Source: Leptasterias polaris
Taxonomy: Eukaryota > Echinodermata > Asteroidea > Forcipulatida > Asteriidae
NCBI GenBank assembly: GCA_037783415.1
Contig: JAZGTN010000170.1
Coordinates: 620,001-684,000 of the forward strand
DNA length: 64,000 bases
Direction of reading: 5' to 3'
Position numbers and translations under genes: made by a program
Part shown: positions 57,428 to 64,000 of the stretch, piece by piece
Numbering within the stretch: the stretch's first letter is position 1
Layout: every line of letters starts with the position of its first letter
Notes under the pieces: model-generated
Told to the model about the DNA's origin: nothing
The model's input: only the letters and a program-made list of their open reading frames with translations
Databases searched by the model: none

Positions 57428-57499
57428 GCTTGGAAGAAGAGATACCAGCGGCAAGTGCTGTCCAGGTGAGGTGAAATCTAAAAATAAGACGAGCCCCTA

Positions 57500-57510
57500 T
57501 TGTGCCACGT
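57500..57510 (+). promoter_or_regulatory. ERSE-II-like site upstream of PDIA5
   Basis: ATTGTGCCACG matches the ER-stress element II consensus ATTGG-N-CCACG at 9 of 10 specified positions, 73 nt upstream of the start codon. ATF6 and XBP1 act through such sites in PDI-family promoters. The single mismatch falls in the NF-Y half, so function is uncertain. Confidence 0.35.
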
Positions 57511-58309
57511 ACACTTAACGCATGTCCACACCATGGCCACGTACAGAGCAGTGTGTATGCGGGTGAATCCAAGCCCCCTGCACAGACAGCCCAAGGGCAA
57601 TCCAATCACACGTGTGTTGTGCATGAAGTAGGTAGGTATCAAGTACTCGTAAATCACTGTATATGCGATAGAGTACGCCTGGGTATCAAACACTGTGGCT
57701 TCAAAGGTATGTCAACCTCGTCCTCATACAAACTAACCATCTATGGCGAACTGTGAATGAACTAATAGCATGGGATTGATGTTTAGCCTTCAACTAGCCA
57801 AAGCCGTACTGACTTACTGACCGCCAGCCAGTGCATGCTCTGTGTTTGTGTATCATCTCAGGTTGAGCCGTATCCGAATTGGCCGCTACGGCTACGGCTA
57901 TGACTGTTGCTAAGGATGTTGCTAAAGACATTCTGCACCTCAAATCACGACTATGGGTACGAGGCGGAAATCTAGCCGTAGCCGTAGCCGCTTATTTGTA
58001 CACAGCCTTAAAACGCATTGGCGTACATGTACACTGTAGAAGTTGAACAGCCCGCCCCCTACCTTTGAAAAAACAGAAAGCTTGTTTTATTTGTGGTACG
58101 GAAGTGTAAAAAGGACACGGTAACTAAAAATAAAACTATTTCGCCCGGGCGGATTACTAATTCGCCCGGGCGGATTACTAATTCGTCCTTAATACACTAT
58201 CAATGTAGGACTGTTATATAAAAAAGTGGTGATGTTGAAACCCCTGATCAGCCCTTATAACTTCTAGCTTAAACCAAAGACATCCAAAAAAACATGTTCC
58301 GATACTCAG

Positions 58310-59010
58310 CCGAGCACTTTGACCTTGACATTTGACCTATTGACTTTAAAACAATCTCAATGTTGCCCTTATCTCAAGGGTGACTTTTCATCAAAATTTC
58401 TGACAATATAGCTATTGTAATAAGGTAATGAAGTAGAAAACATGAAATAATTCATCACTGTGACTCCTTTGAACTTTTCACCCAAAAACGATCCCAACTT
58501 TTCTTTCCCAAGGGCAACCTTCACTCAAGTTACAATTCCAAATGTCTCTTTCTTTAGTTACAGTCCATTATACTATTTGGCTATAACTCACTGCTGCTGT
58601 GACCATGACCTTTGACCTTTCCACCCATTTATGTTTTTCAATTTTGCTCTCCCAAGGGCAGCCCCATGAATCTTTTTACTAGTACAAGTTTACTCTATGT
58701 CATTTTTATGTAGAGTTAAGATCCTGAAACAATTATGCTTTAAATAACCAACATGACTTGACCTTTGACATTTACACCCCCGAAACAATCCCAACTGTTT
58801 CCCCCAGCACAATCCCCCATCCCAAGTTTCAATTACAAATGTCACTTCTAAATGGAGTTACGGTGGGGGAAAAATTCAGGTATAAACTCAACACCATTAC
58901 CGTGTGACCTTTGACCTTTTCATACCTAAAACAATCCCAACTTTCCTTTCCCCAATGTTAACCCCACCCAAGTTACAAGTCCAAATACCATTATTCTAAC
59001 TCAAGTTACA
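58310..59010 (+). repeat. Five-unit array of about 145 bp upstream of PDIA5 with TGACCT pairs
   Basis: Units share a TGACCTTTGACC region, AAACAATCCCAACTTT, CCCAAGGGCAACC and CAAGTTACAATTCCAAATG. Two units hold a perfect TGACCT-T-TGACCT (58606-58618 and 58905-58917), and others are imperfect. The array is about 0.9-1.6 kb upstream of the start codon. Confidence 0.75.
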
Positions 59011-59059
59011 TTTCGGAAACGAGTGCCCAACTTTTATGGTTGAGGAGTGAAACGAACTT

Positions 59060-59175
59060 TACCGTCCAGTAGACCCCCAAACAGCGCCCTCACTAAAGTC
59101 AAAGGAAGAACTTTCATTGGCTGAGAGTGCCCGGGCATTTGCAAACAAGAATGTTTCCATTGTTTGACCGGCGTC
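59060..59175. mobile_element. Degenerate relative of the 176-bp MITE, inverted
   Basis: CAGCGCCCTCACTAAAGTCA, AGGAAGAACTTTCATTGGCT and ATGTTTCCATTGTTTGACC match the reverse complement of the 16385 interior. Confidence 0.5.
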
Positions 59176-59700
59176 CTATGCAAGGGGTTGAACATTAGAG
59201 TCGTTCAAAGTGCAAAATTGTGTTCCATTTTACTGGATAGACCTAAATTATTCATCATGCATGCTTTCATTGGTGGATCCCCAATTATTTAATCATTATT
59301 GAGACATTGCTTCAACGTTATTGTGTAGTTTGAGTATACCTTGAAAGTGAGATAATTGGCTCAATTTCAGGAGAGCACAAAAATTTGCAAAGCATGAAAC
59401 AATCGTGCTTGCCAGAAATAAGTTTTCCAGCAAAACTACCATCCCCATGATATCTGTGTGACTGGTTGGCTGCTAATTGCCAGCAGAAATTTGTTAAGCA
59501 ACATTTTCTGCTTAATAAGTAATGGGCCCTAAATTCAGAGCTCATGCTTAAGAGCATTATTTTGATTAAAGGTTGAGTCATCGTTTGTTTTTTGTCAGTG
59601 TATTGCTTTTTTACAGGCAAACTTAAAAACGAAAGATACAATAAAGTCGCATTTGATGTCACAGTGTCTACTTTCTGAGAAAACAGATAAATTTTTTTTC

Positions 59701-60335
59701 TTAAGGCACAGTACACGTTTGGTAATGACTCTGAAAATTAATGGCAATAAAAAACTTGGTAAGAAGTACAGCAGCTTTGGGTAGTATAATGAATTTTACT
59801 TTTATTTTCGAAGTACTACAACGGTTATGGAAAAATATATCACTTTTTATTCCCCAAAATTTGAATCTGAGAAGCGTTTCTGTCAGAAACGCTTCTCAGA
59901 CTGTGTATTCCTATGGGGAATATTCTTCCTGCGTGGAAATATTCGCTCCGGTTTTTCGGTGATATCTCAAAAACGCGACCACCTTTTGAAGTGAAATTTT
60001 CACAGGTTAGTTTTATTGTATGTAGGCCTACCTACATTTATATAGGATTAACACAGCAGCTTTCGATATAGCATAAAGCATTTTGAGAATCATTTCACTC
60101 CGAAAAATGTGGTTATATAAAAAGATATCAGTATGACCCAAAATTTGAATTTAAGAAACGTTTCTGCGGATTGCGTAATCCTATTGGGGATTATTCTTCC
60201 TACGTGGACAGTCATAATATTCGCTTCGGATTTTCGGCGATATCTCAAAAACGCAAACACAGGTTGTGTTGTATATCTACATTATAGGATTAAAACAATC
60301 GAATGGTTCCAAAATCAAAGGTATCATTAGCCTTT
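59701..60335. mobile_element. Composite of foldback MITE copies
   Basis: Contains CGACCACCTTTTGAAGTGAA, TTCTTCCTGCGTGGA and CTGAGAAGCGTTTCTG immediately followed by its inverse (59868-59900). From about 60130 a second, shorter copy follows (GGGGATTATTCTTCCTACGT). At least two insertions are overlaid. Confidence 0.65.
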
Positions 60336-61439
60336 AATAAAAAAAAACATTGCACCAATCCCGGGCTCTTCAATGGAAATGGTATAGATTGCCTCATCTC
60401 TGATTTAAAGATTAAAATCTTACTAATGCCATTTGGGTCACTTGACATCAAAACAATGAGACAGACTGGAACAATGACACTTTTATTCAATAATGAAAAC
60501 TTCCAATACCTGATTGAAGCAAGACCGGAGTTTGCGAGGAGGATCGTGTGATTTGAGAAGATCATCAATTATTATGCAGGGGCATTGTTAGTGAGTGATT
60601 TATACACAAAAAGCAGAAGTTTAGTCACGGGTAGAACACGAGCAGTTCTGAATTCGCTGAAGACGTTCAATTTGAGTACAAGGAAGACCATTATGAAAGT
60701 GAGTTGCACTTGTCAAGTCTGGAAACTACGACCAAGTGGACTATTACTTAGCTCAGTTGCATTATGTGTTAAATATTTTCTTACTTTGCCGTTATTACGA
60801 ATACACATATTGTTTACGTGACTATAAGGCAGTTGAGTCTTAAGCCTATCAACAACTCTTGTATTTTCTTCTTTTTTGTAATGTTTTAAAATCAGTGTAC
60901 ATAATGTTTTTATTAGAGTATATTTTTATAATCTTTCTCGTATTTTTGGTATCTGTCTGTTTGTTTTAAAGTCTCTCTTTTTTACGGCGATTGCTCTTTG
61001 TTTAGATAGTGATTAACCCTTTCGCGCCCGACGGGACTTTCAAGTCCCAGCCCAATCTTTCACTGGCTACTTTTAAAAAAAAAGCCCTTTGCAGTCTATT
61101 CAGGTATGAAAGGACTCATGAGTCACTGTAATTATGCTATCAACAACAATGCTGCCCTCTGTTGTTAGGGGTAGCTTTTTCTCAACTGTTTACTTCGACC
61201 TGATGCTCGTCCTTTTACTGTCAATTTATGTGCCAACTTCCAGCTCAAGAAAATCAACTTTCCTGTGCAGGTAAGCACTTCTATATTTTTTATATTGATA
61301 AAACATGCTATATAGATTGTTCTGATAAAGTAAACTTAGTGGTAAATATGAGTAACGTATAAATATGGGCCATTTTGTTGATGGGACTTGTACATCCCGA
61401 CAGGCTGTGCGTGCATAGTGGGGAATGACATGTACATGA

Positions 61440-61545
61440 CGAATGTACACGTACATACATACATACATGTACATACATACATACATGTACATGGACATAC
61501 ACGTTCAGCACACATACAATACATGTACATGTACATGTACACATG
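61440..61545 (+). repeat. ACAT/GTAC microsatellite inside piggyBac
   Basis: CATACATACATACATGTACA repeats; self-complementary, so it can fold or slip. It reads as Met/Tyr/Cys-rich frames on the minus strand that are not genes. Confidence 0.85.
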
Positions 61546-61738
61546 TATGTGCAAGTTGTTGTATACATGTAAAATACATACAAGGGTACATATTATGATA
61601 ATTGTCTTAGAGGTATTCAATAAAATTTTACTATTTTGAACTAAGGTTGATTATTTTACCCAGGCACTCTTGAAAATACTGATCAATTAATATTTCGTGG
61701 TTGTTTGTATTGATTTTCTTCAGATAGAATCAAATAAT

Positions 61739-62529
61739 ATGGCATCTACAAGCACAAAGAAAAGCGTGTCAGCAGAGCTCCTTCTTGAATCCATACTTGA
61801 AGGTATTCCAAGCTACGGATCAGATGAAGATATCCCTATTGAGTCGGACATGGATCAGGAGGAATTCTTCTCCGACACTCCAGGATTGCCATAAGGTTTA
61901 TCGCGAATAGCAAAATACCAAGAGAGGGCACTGTTTTGTCGCGCACAACGACCGACTGTAGCATTTGCCCCCTCTGCCCTCCCATGATCCATTGCGATTC
62001 TGAATCGCGATAAACCTTATTGGATGACAATGATGTTCCGCAGCCACAGCTAGCTGAAGACTCGGACTCTGATGACGAAGATGACGTACCCCTGAGTTCC
62101 CTGCAGAAAAATCGTGATGCAGCACGACGATGGAAGAAGAGAGAATTAGAAACAGTAATTCCTGACTTCTTCGAAAATGCGGGTGTCTGCAACAAAGAGA
62201 ATTTTGCAGGCTGCTCCACACCGACTGATGCATTTCTGATGTATTTTGACCAAGAAATGCGTGAACAAATTTTGTATCAGTCGAATCTCTACGCCGTGCA
62301 AAAGGGTAGAAAGTTCCAACCACTCACAGAGAGTGAGCTTCTTGGATTTGTTGGAATTAACTTTTTCATGGGCTACCACCACCTCCCATCGTACCGCAAT
62401 TATTGGTGCACTGATCCAGATCTTCACATTGGTGTTGTAGCTGAGATAATGCCCCGCAATCGTTTTGCGGACATATTGTCCGTTCTTCACTTGAACGACA
62501 ACCTGCAAATCCCTAAAGAAAACAAAGAC

Positions 62530-62533
<4 letters not shown>
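61739..62533 (+). pseudogene. piggyBac transposase, N-terminal part only, split by a MITE
   Basis: A TTCTTCAG acceptor at about 61723 precedes ATG 61739. Residues 1-51 (MASTSTKKSVSAELLLESIL ... ) end at 61891. The frame resumes at 62020 with DDNDVPQPQLAEDSDSDDED and the PF13843-type block TPTDAFLMYFDQEMREQILY, LTESELLGFVGINFFMGYHH and YWCTDPDLHIGVVAEIMPRN. It stops at a poly-G run (about 62534-62561) after LHLNDNLQIP, so the catalytic DDE core is missing. The 128-nt insertion (61892-62019) shifts the two halves out of frame. Not a functional transposase. Confidence 0.85.
61892..62019. mobile_element. 128-bp MITE inside piggyBac transposase
   Basis: TAAGGTTTATCGCGA at the left is perfectly inverted at the right (TCGCGATAAACCTTA). 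Flanking frames both belong to the same piggyBac ORF, so the insertion is younger than that element. A TA duplication is possible but cannot be separated from the TIR ends. Confidence 0.8.
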
Positions 62534-62560
<27 letters not shown>

Positions 62561-62561
62561 C
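62534..62561 (+). repeat. Poly-G run truncating the piggyBac ORF
   Basis: About 28 consecutive G follow an AGACCGGA context. The transposase similarity stops here and does not resume, so the run marks a deletion point or an assembly problem. Confidence 0.85.
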
Positions 62562-63079
62562 TACAGCCCCATTTGCCTGTGCCACTGGGTTACATTGATT
62601 TACAATATGACATTTCTAATCAAATAGTGTAACTGAAATAGACCTTTATTGCAATAATAAGACCATCTTTTGCAAGTTCTGTCAATAGAAAAAGTTCCAT
62701 GTAAAAGCAGTGAAAATGACAATAATAATGTACGAAAAAAAGGAACCAGACTAATTTACTTCCAGCCTCGATCTGGTGACAATCATTTTTGTGTGTGATT
62801 GCAGAAAATAAATGTTGAACCACCATGATGAAGACTAATAATGTGTCTGTTTGTATTTACTGATATATTAATTTTATTGGAAATTGGATTCAAAACTCGG
62901 ACCTCGTAGCCTGTCGGGACTTTGAAGTCCCATCACTAATTATGCATGATAATTAGCGAAAATAAAAATAATACAACTTTTTTTCTTCAAATTTTCATTG
63001 TACTCGCTATAACCGGTTTAGAAAAAAATTACATGTAAAATTGAGTGTAAGATAAATAATTTGGGTAGGAAAGGGTTAA

Positions 63080-64000
63080 GTTCACTTTATGGACAATCCC
63101 TATGGCTGTTATTTGTACATATCCCTCATTTCAACGCAAAATTATGGCCCACAAAATGGTAATCAATTTAACCCAGGGTGCATGCACTGCACTGTGTGCC
63201 AAACCTCAACATAGTTTTTAGTTTAGGTTGTTGACAAATGGTCCATAGTTTTGCACCTGGGATGTTGACTTTCAGCCTGTGATTTTTATTTTTTTTTCAT
63301 TTGCTTCTCTCGCAAGTGCATGGCCCTTTATGAGTCCAACAACTAGTGATAGCCTCCCCTATCAAAATATCTTTATTTGTCAGCAAACATGCCATAATTT
63401 GATTTTATTTCAACGGGCTGGGAGACTTGTAAAGTTTGTTTAGTGTTGAAGTTTTATTAGCATTTAATAGCTGCGCTTTGTTTATTATTGGGCGTTTATT
63501 TTGTGCTGTGCGCGGAAATTGACAACACGGGCCAAAATTCCGATCATGTGCTGCTCAATCTCGAGATTGAGCTGTAAATCCAGAGTGCGCTTTACATTAT
63601 TGATTAAAAACTGTCATAAATTTCGCAGAACCCGGACTTTCATGTTGACGACGACGGGACGTACGTACATACTGCTGTGTGTACAGGCAACAAAGTATGG
63701 GGCTTTGCTCTGCAAAAGCACGGGATAAATAAACCATCATAATTATTTCTTAACAAAGTCAATTAACACTAGAAAGACTTTCATAGAGTCAAATTAAACT
63801 TGTATTTGTAATTAAAAAACTGTAAAAAAATTGTAACCATAAACAAGAAGTTTGAGTTACAAAACCTTGTCTATATAAATACAAGCGGAGCACCCCGATG
63901 ACGTAGAGGTTACCTTGAATGTTGACTCACACCCGTGTCGAGTTGGTAATGGCCTACGCCTAGAAGATTTTTTGACGGAGGGCAAAGCGGCTTATTTCTT
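63080..64000. other. Right edge, unassigned
   Basis: No ATG frame with recognisable content. A TGACGTAG site at 63899 and a GC-richer stretch after 63890 may mark the approach to another gene. Confidence 0.4.

Larger units (their letters stand above)
52112..57364. other. PDIA5 intron 1 (5.25 kb)
   Basis: Contains the CCCT microsatellite, a SINE head fragment (53632) and a SINE (54984-55262). The rest is AT-rich unique sequence without exon-like frames. As the first intron it is a plausible place for regulatory sites, but none could be named. Confidence 0.55.
61013..63079 (+). mobile_element. Broken piggyBac element upstream of PDIA5
   Basis: TTAACCCTTTC at 61013 and its inverse GAAAGGGTTAA ending at 63079 mark the ends. 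Subterminal GACGGGACTTTCAAGTCCCA-like palindromes occur at both ends (about 61030 and 62915). It carries a partial transposase ORF, a poly-G run and an internal MITE. Confidence 0.82.

Noticed and set aside
57306..57756. Other open frames over PDIA5 exon 1 and its promoter
   Set aside because: They overlap the signal-peptide exon in wrong frames and have no homology.
61226..61639. Several 83-94 codon Met/Tyr/Cys-rich frames on both strands
   Set aside because: They are translations of an ACAT/GTAC microsatellite within the piggyBac element.

Overview
This is eukaryotic DNA from one intron-rich locus, AT-leaning and full of repeats. A PDIA5-type protein disulfide isomerase, tRNA-derived SINEs ending in an AGAGCCGATATTATT-type tail, many foldback MITEs, piggyBac elements and a large Academ-like transposon together suggest a marine invertebrate deuterostome, most likely an echinoderm. 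The species cannot be fixed from the sequence alone.

One gene dominates the window. On the minus strand, 23 coding exons run from the start codon at 57427 to the stop codon at 9831. All introns are GT-AG. The exons sum to 2319 nt with every phase compatible, giving a 772-residue protein. It has a signal peptide, an N-terminal thioredoxin-like domain without CXXC, five thioredoxin a-type domains each with WCGHC, and a C-terminal KEEL. Vertebrate PDIA5 has about 519 residues and three CXXC domains, so this form carries two more. The exon lengths of domains 1, 2 and 4 still match (61-type/68/92-95/66-69 nt), which records duplication of an exon cassette. Domains 3 and 5 have fused exons, and domain 4 contains a 13-nt microexon.

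At the left edge, a plus-strand gene begins with a signal-peptide exon at 613. It converges on the PDIA5 gene; its product and later exons are uncertain.

The introns hold most of the remaining content. Intron 6 (30417-44969) carries a nearly complete 6.9-kb DNA transposon with long terminal inverted repeats (31287-38184) and an intact 1523-aa ORF, followed by a 1-kb foldback element. Intron 7 carries a 1.7-kb foldback element with arms of more than 700 bp built of 21-bp units. It is inserted with an 8-bp duplication inside an older MITE that abuts the exon 7 donor. Intron 13 carries a 760-bp piggyBac element in the middle copy of a 90-bp triplet repeat. Introns 2, 8, 16 and 22 carry minisatellites, and introns 5, 6, 11 and 12 carry SINEs.

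Upstream of PDIA5 (57428-64000) there is an ERSE-II-like site 73 nt before the start codon and a five-unit array of about 145 bp with two perfect TGACCT direct repeats. There is also a second, broken piggyBac element (61013-63079) whose transposase ORF is split by a 128-bp MITE and truncated at a poly-G run. No rRNA, functional tRNA, CRISPR or bacterial-type features were seen.
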